From Plutella xylostella (Eukaryota; Arthropoda; Insecta; Lepidoptera; Plutellidae): a DNA stretch of 64,000 nucleotides. Below the pieces are notes generated by a model. That model was given only the letters and a program-made list of their open reading frames with translations, was not told the origin of the DNA and did no database searches. Location: positions 3,472,001 through 3,536,000 of the forward strand of contig NC_063988.1 of assembly GCF_932276165.1 (NCBI RefSeq), given 5' to 3'. Within the stretch, counting starts at the first letter, position 1. Every line of letters starts with the position of its first letter. Of this stretch, positions 27,101 to 38,100 are shown in pieces. A program made the translations under genes and the position numbers.

Positions 27101-29545
27101 TAAATACTTCTTAAAGGATTGTTTACAGAAACACAGATATCATCAAATTTTTTTCGATAGCATAATATCAAAAACGATGCTGCTACAATAATTTTGATAC
27201 AGATCGACAGTAGTAGCAGAACTAGAACGAATCTGTAATAAGCTAGTTTCTTTATGTGCTCGGTTCCAAACAGTTGCGTGTAAAGCACGCATGCGCATGG
27301 CAAACGGTTCTATGGTATTCGTATACAATCGACAGAATTGGGATTATCGTGTAGTGTATCCATTTAGCGAAAAATCTTAGCTACAGTTTTAATTTGCTAT
27401 AGCTATTTTTAATGAAACGGTCGCGGTCACCGACCTGCATTCGTAACGCTGAGATGTTATAGGAAATACGGATGAGTCGCCGAGTTTAACTATTATTTTG
27501 TGCGACTTCAGTTGTAGAATAAAAAGTGCTTTCTTAAAGTGAATGTAGGTTACACTAGAGCTAGAGACTACAGTTATTCAAACTAGGAGCCTCGCTACTA
27601 GCATGATGTAATCTGTAAAATATTGTACAAGTATTAATGAACAGTCATTCTGTTAAAAGCTACCCTATTAGTGAAACTATTTCAACAATTTAACCTCTCT
27701 AATACCATTTATTATAGACCGGTTACGTCTCTAAACGATCCGTTTAGCGTGCGACCGAAGTTGAGACTGATTTCGATACTTTCGATTGTGTTGGACTGTA
27801 CATAGTTTGTGTTCCTTACTCAACAGGCTGGCTAAGAAAGCTATATTCTATAAATTGCAAGCCACATAGACAAGAACTGAATCGGTGCCAGTTCTTGTGT
27901 AGCAGTCAATACTACAAGCGTATCTCACCTTTCACTTCAGGAGTTGTGGTTTAAAGATCATGACAGGTACTAGGGCGTACAACATTTGAATGCAATGAGA
28001 TCGGAGCAAATATCACAAGGGCCTTTAACAAAATAGAGACTGTGAAACAGCATACAGTACCGATACAAGGTTGAAATTAAAATCTTCATTGAACTCTTAA
28101 TGGGCATGAAGAAGCAAAACAAATGAGACGTAATGACTGAGAGCTACAGGTACAAATGGTGTGATACTTTATTGTGGTAGAAATCTAAAGGTCGGGGCAG
28201 AGGCGCCGGGAGGTCGTCGACTCGGCTGTGAAAAACACTGTTACTTTCAAAGGTCGGTGCAGACTCGCCAACTACTGCTAGAGTTGCGGGAGAGTAGCGC
28301 TACTTTGTCCCTCCGAATAATATTGGCAGTAGCGAGGGCAAATGTTATTTGGCTACGATCGACTCGACGACGTTGTTTGTTTGATATAGACTGCTGTCGG
28401 AAACAAACTCAGAGGCTAGTTAGAGTAGACAACAACTCTACTAAGCAGTTTACTTTTCGCTACTTTCGATTAAAAAAAAGTATAAGCTGTCTGTACCAAT
28501 AGCTAAACAGTTCAACACGCATTAGGTAAATTAACATCGGTATCACAGAACCGACTTGTCCCTTCTTATCACTCAAGGCCCGTGAGCAAGGCAAGTGTTA
28601 CTTTACCTGCATGCGGAAGGAAATCAATCGTTAGCAGCTAGCTATTACGGTTACACAAACATAAGCATTCGTTTATAAATTGTAAACGGTACATTTAAGT
28701 GGAAATGGTGGAATAGTAGCATAGTTCAGCGAGACGTGAACATTTTCATCATAAATTTATTTCTCATTAAACTCGATGAGTGGTCGATAGTGCATGATTT
28801 TTCAATTCGTATTACATAGTGACACATTATGTATAATACATAAATGCATATTCTAACGACTGTAATCCCCAAAGGGGTAGTCAGAGGTGACTTGCAAGCG
28901 AGCCGAGCGAGCGGCTTTCCGCTGTACATATTTTGTAACGACGTGACAGGTCGCGGGCCGTATCGCCGTACGTAAATATAGACAGTTTTCTATTAAAATA
29001 CGACCACTTGCGAAACCCAACAAGTGACCTTGTCACAGCTGCAACTATTTGGTTGGCCGAATTGTATGAAACTTGACACCGTTGTCCCTTACAAATTGTA
29101 GGTAATCGAATATTGCTGAGACAAGCATCAGCTGTTATCGGCAGTGTTCGTAATGCTAGATACAGAGCCAAGGACGGCTAATCTACATAAATTCAAGGTC
29201 CTCGCTATTGTGATGCCATTATCACAATGACAATTGACAATGTATAAACATGCTCGTCACCTTAGCACAAGACGATGAATAAGATTTGCCTTTTGCCCTA
29301 TAAATAGAGATCCCCTTAAGATACTTTCAGACTAGGTAGTTATGAAAATGTTTCTTCTACACCTACTGTTGCTGTGTAATACTATTTAACATACTGATAT
29401 TTGTGAGATAGTATAAAAGTTTTTTAAAAGCTCTCGAACCTGACTAGATAAAGAAGTCTTTTAATAAAACAGAGAAACATAATTATATCCCAACAAAATA
29501 GACTTACAGCTCCTCTCGTTGCCGTTGTGACAACACCATTTTCAT
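9175..29545 (-). CDS. Lis-1: Lissencephaly-1 (PAFAH1B1), dynein regulator
   Basis: Lis1 binds cytoplasmic dynein with NudE/Nudel and controls nuclear migration and spindle positioning. Coding exons in transcript order: 29545-29508, 17160-17007, 13905-13759, 12686-12530, 11648-11471, 11021-10886, 10436-10284, 9978-9783, 9248-9175. Phases close over 411 codons, giving 410 residues, the same as human. Seen in the protein: the start MKMVLSQRQREELNKAI, a LisH motif (about residues 7-39, DYLGSNGYNDALEAF), a short coiled coil (about 56-82) and seven WD40 repeats ending SVDQTVKVWECR at the stop. Repeat 5 has an inserted Ala/Asn-rich loop, and repeat 3 reads KAWEV. The first intron is 12.3 kb and carries a mariner. 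The exon at 12530-12686 has two extra partial copies downstream. The start could be the first or the third codon (both Met). Confidence 0.98.
9790..12690. other. Compact WD40-exon cluster of Lis-1
   Basis: Five of the seven WD-repeat exons lie here, separated by introns of roughly 300-900 bases. A diverged repeat of about 115 bases occurs inside the intron at 10655-10850 (two copies starting gccgtgctactggct). The intron at 11649-12529 holds the exon-piece duplications listed separately. Confidence 0.55.
12165..12529. repeat. Tandem duplications of Lis-1 exon-4 3' end plus donor
   Basis: The genuine exon is 12530-12686. Bases 12378-12485 repeat 12531-12638 (the last 108 exon bases) with one substitution. 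Bases 12230-12256 are a third, more diverged start of the same piece. Each copy is preceded on its low-coordinate side by the same intron segment (agccatctcactcaccc), so donor and flanking intron were copied with the exon. The copies lack the exon's 5' part and acceptor region, so the first genomic copy in transcript order is the one used. Confidence 0.85.
13495..13650. repeat. SINE head and LINE 3' tail fragments
   Basis: A tRNA-like head (ccagtggttagtgcctcag) at 13513 is followed by a reversed LINE tail (tttatttaatcctttattgc, then tgtacaaagggtgg). The same tail occurs in the forward sense at 29800-29880. No coding content. Confidence 0.5.
13930..17006. other. Lis-1 intron 2
   Basis: A 3.1-kb intron. 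LINE-tail-like blocks (aattcaaaaattcaaaatca at 13950; attcaaattcaaatgg at 14230) are the only repeats I can name. Open frames at 14913-15107, 15934-16116 and 16398-16643 lack recognisable protein sequence. Confidence 0.45.
17161..22569. other. Lis-1 intron 1, 3' half
   Basis: No exon is supported. It holds a 125-codon open frame at 17965-18342 with no recognised family, a perfect 16-bp hairpin at 18633-18667, and GC-rich patches at 20440-20640, 20990-21150 and 21980-22090 that could be regulatory. Confidence 0.45.
18633..18667. repeat. Perfect 16-bp inverted repeat, 3-base loop
   Basis: The arm aaggcattctgagggc is exactly complementary to gccctcagaatgcctt, with ggt as the loop. It is far tighter than the surrounding sequence. 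It may be a short MITE remnant or a structured RNA hairpin. Arms are too short for a usual animal miRNA precursor. Confidence 0.6.
22570..23862 (+). mobile_element. Mariner transposon in Lis-1 intron 1
   Basis: A 1,293-bp Tc1/mariner element flanked by TA dinucleotides at 22568-22569 and 23863-23864. The 30-bp terminal inverted repeats start cgagggc and end gatcgggaatag, with three mismatches between the ends. It holds one transposase gene with a single frameshift. It is inserted antisense to Lis-1. The small number of lesions suggests a fairly young copy. Confidence 0.95.
22743..23797 (+). pseudogene. Mariner transposase, one frameshift
   Basis: DNA cut-and-paste transposase of the D,D34D mariner type, about 350 residues. 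The N-terminal part holds the helix-turn-helix region (GLSQEQCLAELVSIY, then STGRPKTAVT). The WVPHRL linker follows. Catalytic Asp residues are seen in SGDESWIYSY, HHDNASSHTAR and YSPDLSPNDYF, with 34 residues between the second and third. The frame opens at 22743 and breaks near 23436, where the reading shifts from frame 3 to frame 2. The 3' part (23438-23797) is then open to its natural stop. The break falls between the first and second catalytic Asp, so this copy cannot make active enzyme but could be mobilised in trans. Confidence 0.93.
23865..29507. other. Lis-1 intron 1, 5' half
   Basis: No exon is supported. Repeats at 24950-25040 (RTE-like tail) and 25085-25315 (MITE) are recognised. 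An open frame at 26354-26608 (84 codons, Ser/Lys-rich) and one at 28161-28502 match nothing I know. Confidence 0.4.
25085..25315. repeat. MITE, family with gcaatgaaaaa termini
   Basis: Left end gggcaatgaaaaagttcc; right end ggaaccttttcattgccc (inverted). Related copies occur at 47062-47305 and at 54576-54651 continued at 56078-56150. The shared inner block is 'gttaaatgttcttcaacg' or close variants. Confidence 0.65.
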
Positions 29546-29648
29546 TGTGGTTGGGTTGCTCTCGAGCCGGCGCTCCTGAAGTTAACTGTACACGAGTCTT
29601 TATAGATTCACACGGGCGACAGCCTGGGAGCCGTTGCCATTATCACAC
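29508..29648 (-). other. Lis-1 first coding exon with 5' UTR and uORF
   Basis: The exon seems to begin at 29648, where a minus-strand acceptor (gtccacag) is present, which implies at least one non-coding exon upstream. The 5' UTR holds an 11-codon upstream ORF at 29640-29608 (MATAPRLSPV, stop) that ends 62 bases before the Lis-1 ATG. This could dampen translation. A possible upstream donor (aatct|gtgagt) lies at 31582 on the minus strand. Confidence 0.5.
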
Positions 29649-29763
29649 CTGTGGACAAAGGAACAGAAAATTAATCGCTATAACTCTAAATCACCCAATG
29701 GTAAACAGACCTTATAGACCTATAAGAAATCACTTTAAGTGATAAGACTGCCTTTTGTATACA

Positions 29764-29882
29764 CATATATTTTAGAATAAGTTAATAATAATAATAAAGT
29801 TAATGCTTTTAGCATTAAGTCCACCCTTTGTACACTTATTTATATATTTGTGCAATAAAGGATTAAATAAATAAATAAATAA
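29764..29882 (+). repeat. LINE 3' tail
   Basis: The sequence 'gcattaagtccaccctttgt' then 'tgtgcaataaaggat' and (aaat)n is a typical lepidopteran non-LTR element terminus. Its reverse counterpart lies at 13565-13650. Confidence 0.55.
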
Positions 29883-29935
29883 TTTGTGTCATGTTTTTGT
29901 ATAGGGTAAAATGCTAGAACAGGAAAATAAATCTC

Positions 29936-30175
29936 ATAAGATAAGATAAAGATAAAGATAAAAATTATTTATTCGGTGTCGGAAATACACACAGCAAACA
30001 ACAAATGAAACAAAAGAACTTATATGACTAAACTTATAGGTAGATACTTAATATTACACATAACATGCATACAAGTGATAACGGTGTGTGTTGTCCAGCA
30101 CCGAAAAGGCCCGCGCCTCAGCTTACACCGCTTCAAGTGAGGTGGCATCCTCATCACCTTTTGACTAAACATCTT
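29936..30175. repeat. Interspersed repeat with GATAAA tract
   Basis: (agataa)n at 29938-29965 is followed by 'tatttattcggtgtcggaaa' and 'gttgtccagcaccgaaaagg'. It looks like a reversed LINE terminus. The family is not identified. Confidence 0.35.
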
Positions 30176-32129
30176 TTGTGTTTCAGTCAAGTAGGTATAT
30201 CTAATCTAATCCATTAAATTAAAATGTGTCTAATGTAAAATGTAAAACATAATAATAATATTATTTAACTACTCAATCAAATATAGCATTGAGTTCATAG
30301 AGTGTACATGGAGATTAAAACATGACAACCAAAAACCATTTAAAATTGAAGATCACTTATGACCACATTGACCATGAGTCAAAAAAGCTAACCTTATTGA
30401 ATGGTACTATACTGAAGTGGGTAGATCTGTGTCAACACTCCACATGTACCATACTATGACATAATGTTACAAGAGCTATGCTCATTTCAACAAAATTAAG
30501 TTTGTTTAGTGACCATCAAAGTTTTTATGCCTTTAGATAGGTTTATTGGATACAATTTGGTTTTGTGTAAGAAGTTTCCTTAACCAGTCCTTAACATTCT
30601 GCTGACCCATATTTACACCAGACACAATAGATTTTGAATTGTTTCAGATTTCCCAGGATGTGGCGGGTTAAAGGTTGTCCTGAGGGAATACTTCTTGGTT
30701 AAAAGTTACCTATCTGTCTGTTTATCTGACTTGTATGTGATAACATTTTTCCTAGGACAGTTATTATGAAGTTTTATTTATTCCTATAAGAGGTATTATT
30801 GAAGGGAGGTTTCTTCTAACCATTATCGTTGCTATTTACCATTTTTAAAGAGAGGTGTTAGCTAAAATCATACAAAAATAATAGCTTATAACATATTATA
30901 CAGTTTGTAAGTAGGTTCTTGTACTCTTGTGGTGTTTTTGGTAAAGTCGTATTTATTTATAGACGTAGGTAAGTATAAAAAAGTCATTATTTGTCTGAAG
31001 TTTTACTACTCATTAGTACATTGGTAGTATTAGAATATAAATTATTTTATTAGGGTACCAACCAATTGCAAGTTCTTGCCAAAAATGAATTATATAATTA
31101 TTATCAAATGATATCGAACTAAAATCACCGATAGTTGCATCGGTTAGCTAACAATAAATATTTTTTGTTATCCGATCATTGATCGAATTTTTCAGGAAAA
31201 TGACTCAAGGCAGGAATCAGAATGTCAAAGTTCCTTTTGCCACATCAACGAAATCAAAAGTAATGAAATCTATACAGTTTTAGCACGGTTAATTATACTT
31301 TCTACATCACTTTACATGATTTTAATTGTTTTATTGCATAAAAAATCGAAGAAATAACTGAGTAGAACGGCCATATTGAACCCAAAAACAGTCGTCCAAT
31401 ACATGCCATTTTCCTTACTGATAGCGCAATTAAAGGGTTTAATTAGTAATATCTTACTTACAAAACACAAAAGCACTAAAATTTACAGCTTCTTTAGAAA
31501 TTATTCACTTAAAATCGAAAAATACACTTCACAAGACTCGAGACAGAAACCGTTCGTGTTGTTCGTTGCAAACTCACTCACAGATTAAAATGGAAAGGCT
31601 GCATGTCATGAGTAGTGTGACCAGTATTTCTCCACAGATAAAAAAGACGTCGCAAATAAAAACACAGTAAATGATGAAATATATTTTTTGTATATAAATA
31701 GTTTCATTAAATTTATTAATTATTATTTCATTTAAACATGTAGGATTCATATTTTATTACATACAATACAACTCATCCCAACCAGACATATTGGGTGGTG
31801 TAGGGTTGGTTGCTGAGCATGGAGGGGTCACTGCACCTCACCAAAAAAAGATGAAAAAAAGGTTAAATAATGTAATTTATTCCTTCCTACAGGGATTAAA
31901 ACAGGGACCGTCATATATTTCGATCATAGGATTTCATTCTTTACCATGAAATACCGCTACATTTCCTTATAGTTCCTGTATGTCCTGTCTAGCAGACACC
32001 CTGGATTTACATTAGCACAAAAGCTCATTAGGGCGAAGTAGACCACAGAACAAAAAACACTTGAAACCACAACAAATAAAACCACATTTCCACTAGACTA
32101 TAACTTTATCTACATTTGTACATGGAGCA
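30176..32129. other. Lis-1/MTIF2 intergenic region
   Basis: AT-rich. It contains the tentative exon at 31200-31259, the MTIF2 3' UTR (poly(A) signals on the minus strand near 31709 and 31753) and probably the Lis-1 upstream promoter and non-coding exon. No other gene seen. Confidence 0.45.
31200..31259 (+). CDS. Possible first exon, UPF0390-like start
   Basis: An open 20-codon segment MTQGRNQNVKVPFATSTKSK ends at a GT donor (31260) and resembles the N terminus of insect UPF0390 (Leydig cell tumour 10 kDa-like) proteins, which begin M-x-Q-G and are Lys-rich. No following exon was found before the MTIF2 gene. It may be a remnant or a chance match. Confidence 0.2.
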
Positions 32130-35100
32130 TTAAAACCCGGGATCCCAGTCGGTCTTCTCGCTGGCGTCCACCATCTTGTAGCACACGATCGTGTCGCCCG
32201 GCTTCACCTCGAAGCTCGTGTCCTCGAACCGGAGCCCGCACTCCATGTCGCGCTTTATCGTGTTCACTTCGTCTTTTAGATGCTTCATCGATGCGAGTTT
32301 TCCTGTGAAAGATTATAATAAGCTTATTAACTTTGTCATGTGATGATGATAACTTAAATGATGATGATTTAAAAAAATTACATGCTAAATGGCCGCCATA
32401 TTAGTTCAATGCCACCATCATTTATGCCAAATTGACTTTCTTTACTTTTCCGATTTTTCTCTCATATAAGAATTCGAACGTAAGATTTATGAGACCTCGC
32501 TTATTCAGTTATTAAATAACAAATAGTTATGCAAATAAACTTATTTCAAAACTATGATTAAACCCCTTACCTTCATGGACCACCTCCTGACCCCTGATAA
32601 CTCTGTAGAGCGCGTTCCTCGCGAGGGATCCCTTCATGCAGCGGCAGCCGGCCACCGGGACCTTCTTCTTGCCTTCCGTCACCACAAACTGCTGTAGGAC
32701 ATTCGCCTCTCCTGTAAACATATAAACAATTTGTGTACATGTTTAAAAAATATTTATTGGAAGCATAACAGGGTTTCCAAAAGGGAAAAATCATCAGTTT
32801 TTTTATAATAGGCTGCTATGTGGACCAATTAATAATATTGGTGAATATCAAACACATATGTACATACTAAAGCAATGCATGGTAAATCTCTGGTGGATAG
32901 GCACCCTAATCGTAAGGATGTACGTATCATGGCGAAACATGCCGTATTTATCTGATGTACGGTGGCCTGCGCCTAAAAGTATACAGGCGGAGTTTTTAAA
33001 ATAGCGATCTCAAGCTCACATGCTACTCAAGCACATCCACATAAACACCACTGCTACACCCATCACACAAAACACGTCCCCGGATTTATAACAGATGTTG
33101 CTGGTCCCTTCATCATCAGGGATCGCTATTTTAAAAACTTCGCCTGTATACTTTTAGCCGCAGGCCACCGTACCATTGAGAAATACTGGAAGAGGGTGAA
33201 GTATCTTACCCACAAATTCTTCCTCCTGTTTCTTAGGTATCTTCATGCTAATCTCATCCTTGATGTCGTCGATCAGTTTGTAGATGATGTTGTGGTGTTT
33301 GATGGCAATATTACTCTTCTTCGCTTCAACCGTCACCGCCGGAGGGCAGTCTACGTTAAATGCGTATATCACTGCGTTGAACGCGTCTGCGACCTGAAGA
33401 GAATTCATTTAGTAAATTATCACACGTAAAGCACGGATCACCTAAGTCAGTATAGTAAGACTTAAAAAAACTATTATAGTTTATGTCTCAAGAAATGACT
33501 CTCTGGATATTTCAGTTATCAGTGTCTAGTAGGTCTATGGCTATCAGAATGATTTTAGTAAAAGCCACTAAATCATTTTCAATGTCATCACTACCGAATC
33601 TACCAATGGCAGTGTGGCCGAGGAGCAGGATTATACAGCATAATCTATAACCCAAAAGAGGATGTCTGTTGGCTGAAGATGATGAGACTGATGTTTACCT
33701 CGAGATCGCTGGGCGTGACCTGCCCCACTCCGAAGTGAACGAGGTCCAGCCTGACGCGGTCGTGCTCGTCGTACGTCTCCAGAATGTCTAGGATCGCTTC
33801 TACTGACCCGTCCACATCGCCTGAAAATGTATAAACATGTATTATTTTATTACACATTTGTATAAAGTCTTCTAACTTGACTTGAATGACTGTGACGGCC
33901 GAGTGGAAGATGATTGAAGAATAGTGGCAATGGACACCAATGGACACCATTGTTCAATTTTGAAGGCTTATTTTGGCACAAGGATAGAAGCGACAACGAA
34001 CAATATGTGTCACCTATTCATTCTGTTCTGACCGCGTTGTCGAATTTGGACTCAGAGACAGACATAATTTTAAGAATGTGAAATGGTAGTAGAGTAATAT
34101 TATGACTATCGACAGATAATTGTAAATTTTTACGTTGATCCGCCGCATTACAAAGCAGCCCTGTTTTGTAATGCGGCTAGCCGTAATGTAATACGGCGGA
34201 TAATACGATCCGGCTGCGACATATAGAATATTTAATTTCAAAAGATTGTTTTACCTTTAACAATGACGCTGAGTGTGGGATGCGTGTCGTGCTGGATCAT
34301 CTTCTGGCGCGGGCCGGTGGGGCGCAGGCGCATGCGGCCGATGCTGCGCTTGTGGTCCAACCGGGCGCGGTACTCTGTGTTGTGGTCACTTTCTTTAACC
34401 TGTGGTTAGTAAAAATGCCAATGTCAAAAAAAGAGAAAGAGGGTTACATAACAGTTGCAAGGATATTATTGATCGACCCGATTTATACACATTTAATAAA
34501 CACCCACTTTGGATTATTTATGTAAGAATGATTAATTTACCTTGATAGCCTCGAGGTCCACTGCTTGTTTCTCCTTCATTTTCTGGTTGGCTCGCCACCG
34601 CATCACTTCGTTGGCGCGTTTCTGTTGAGATGATTACAATATTAGGATTATTATTTATTATAGTTAAAAATTGAACTGCAGCATCAAGTTATACAGTTTG
34701 AAAGACGCAAATGCGACGTAAATCTGTTTTCACGTCTTATGTCTTGTCGTGCGCGCCACTATAACACCCAAAACCATCACGCCCTCGCTTCACGAAACAT
34801 CCCAAGGGTGACCTATAGTCGGTAGTTCTGTGTCTCCTGGGCTCGTACCTCGGAGGCCACCTCCAGCACCTGGTCGCCGGCGGAGGGCAGCTCGCGCCAG
34901 CCCAGCACCGCCGCGGGCGTCGACGGCGGCGCCTCTTGCAAGGGAACACCTTCGGCTGAGTTTATCACGCGCACCTAGAAAGAGAAGATGTGGATTAGAT
35001 AAGCCGTCAACTGTCATATATTGGCAAGATTCGGGGAGTATAAAATTCAATATAAACACAATTTATTAGGAAATAGAATAGAACATACGAAAGGCTACAC

Positions 35101-38100
35101 TCACTCACTGCTACCCATGGCTTTTGGCATGATTTTCAATTAATCATTATAAAGTGTAAATTACCTTTGCCCATCCGTTGCCAGCTACGATCACTGACCC
35201 TCTTCGTAGAGTTCCTCTTTGTACTAATACTGTGGCTTGCTTTCTAAAAAACATAACGCATGTTAAAATAGGTATAAAAGTAACACTTGGATTGTCCTAA
35301 GATTGAGCGAATACTACATAATCATTAGTCGCCACGACACTCTACCCTAGTCTTAAATAAACATGACCAAACATACAGTATTATCAATAGCAGCTTTCGT
35401 TTACGCCACCAGAAAATTGGTACTTACAAGGCAATCGGTCAAGTTATGTGACTAGACTCTGAACTCTACATATAGTTTAACTTACGTAATAAGCATGGCA
35501 TATCAAAGAACTCACCCAGTCCTCGGGTCAACTTGTGCCTCTATGACCACCCCTTCAACATAACCACCGGGGTCAGCCTTCAACTCCATCAACTGTGCTT
35601 GCAGCGTCAACGCTTCCACCAGCGTATCTAGATTAGTCTTCTTGAGAGCTGATATCGGGATCGCTTGGACATCACCGCCCATCTCCTCGCAGACTACGCC
35701 GCATTGCGCTAGCTCTTGCAATGTGCGTTTCTGAAAGAGAGGTGTGGAATATGAGATGGTTTGGTCGTTTGGGGTGCATTTCCTTTGACAAGGAGGGTGG
35801 AACAATTGGCCAATCATTGTATTTCTACCAGAAATTTGTAGTGTTCTAGCAGTGTGATTGGTCAATTGCTGTGCTGCCGTGATCCGAGTCAGTGGAAACG
35901 CACCCTTAAGGTAAGAGAGGCAGCGTAGAAGAATAGGCATACCTACAATGTTCACGTCTGGTTTGTCGATTTTGTTGACCGCCACCAATATTGGAACTGA
36001 AACAAGATAAGGTATGTTTGGTTAATATATTGTGTTTTGTGTACTGTATCAGTCAATTCCACCAGAATGAGCCGTCTGACTAAGACCTACGTTCTTGGTA
36101 GATATTATTATCAATATTGCTTCTGCAATATTGATTGCTAGTGTAAACCCTCCTTCAGACTCGCGAGGGGCCTAACGTACCTAATATGTTTTCGCCCTAG
36201 AACAGGTCTTAAGGAAAATCTGTCACTGTTCTAATCATCAGCCTCCCTGGCCATCCTCACAGCTTCCTTGGTCTGTTCCATGACGCCGTCGTCCGCCGCC
36301 GCCAGCACCACCACGTCGGTGGCGAGCGCGCAAGCGACCGCATCAAGGAGAATGCCGCGTGCCCCACAGTGTCTAAGAGTGTTACCGCTTCTGCAGATGT
36401 GTGTGACTAGGCTAAGGAGGTACACTGATAAAATTGCACCCTGTATAGGTTACATACTTACCTATATTCCCGAAAAATGCTGCTACAGGAATTCACGAGT
36501 CCAGCGTCACTGATAAAATTCCACCCTGTATAGATTACACACTTACTTACCAAAATTCGAGAAAAAAAGTTGGTGCTACATAAATTCACGAGAGCGTCAC
36601 TGATAAAATTCCACCCTACCCGCATTGTCTAGTTTCATCTAGAGTAGCTACAAAACCCTCACCATCAGCCTCCCTGGCCATCCTCACGGCTTCTCTAGTC
36701 TGGTCCATGACGCCGTCGTCCGCCGCCGCCAGCACCACCACGTCGGTGGCGAGCGCGCCGCGCGACCGCGTCAAGGAGAATGTCACTGCTTCTGAACTGA
36801 ATGTGCCAGCAGAGTGAGATTTTACCGGTGACCACTGGTTGTTGGTGTCATAATGAATGTGGCTGCTGAGTATGTCGGGAATGCCGCGTGCCCGGGAGTG
36901 TCTAGGAATGTCACTGCTTCTGAACTGAATGTGCCAGCAGAGTGAGATTTTACCCGTGACCACTGGTTGTTGGTGTCATATTGAACTTTACTGCTGAGTA
37001 TTTCATCGGGAGTGTGGCTGGACTGGCTGGGCTACGGAGGTACACTGATAAAATTGCACCCTTTAGGTAGTCTTACTGATAAAATTCCGCTTTGTAGGTA
37101 CTTATAGCTGAAAAGTTGCTGCTCTACAAATTCACGAGCGTCACTGATAAAATTCCACGTCTATTTACATCTACAGTAGCTACAAAACCCTTACCATCAG
37201 CCTCCCTGGCCATCCGCACAGCTTCCTTGGTCTGTTCCATGACGCCGTCGTCCGCCGCCACCACCAGCACCACCACGTCGGTGGCGAACGCGCCGCGCGA
37301 CCGCATCGCGGAGAATGCCGCGTGGCCCGGCGTGTCTAGGAATGTTACCGCTTCGCCGGAGGGCAGCTTCACTGCGGATGGAATGGGTGGTAATATTAGT
37401 TATAGATTTATGAAACCGTAATCAAAGTTATCCAAAAATAACAACTTAGTAAAGTAATAATAATATCGGTAAAGTTAATCCAGTCAAAACATAGACCTGA
37501 GTCAAATAGATTGGTGCCAAACACTACAGGTAGAGTTTGTGGTGAGAGGATGAGCCAGTCAATGATATTATACGGCTTGCCCAGGGTGCGTTTCCGCTGG
37601 ACCTATTATAGGTAAGATTATAGATAAGGATACATCACTCGAGGAAGCTCATTAGATTATGAAAACTACAATAACAACTTACTCTGAAAAGCTCCAATAT
37701 GCTGTGTGATGCCTCCGAACTCTGTCTCCACTACGGCCGTGTCTCTCAGTGCATCTAGTAGCGTGGTCTTGCCGTGGTCGACGTGGCCCATGACGCATAC
37801 GACAGGGGGCCGCGGGCGGAGAGCGGAGGCGGGGGCGGGGGGTGCCGGCACTGCGTCTTTGTTCTGTTGACAAATATTGAAGACTATGAGTAGGTATTTA
37901 TATTTTACGCGGTTTTCAAGTAAACACAACACTCTTTAATTTGATTTCGGTAGATGGAAGACGGAAGGACTGAGTGTTGCGGCCAGGCCTAAACTCACAT
38001 AAACAATTATTTGATTATTTCAGTACCCAGGTTCTAAACTAAAGATGAAGATGTTGCTGGTGACTGCATTAGGTAGAGACCAGTTTCTAAAACAATCAAT

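Noticed and set aside
36235..37195. Reading all three MTIF2 exon copies as consecutive real exons
   Set aside because: Copy C has no donor and is frameshifted, and the phase from 37195 joins directly to 35996 to give the conserved AD-VPILVAVNKID sequence.
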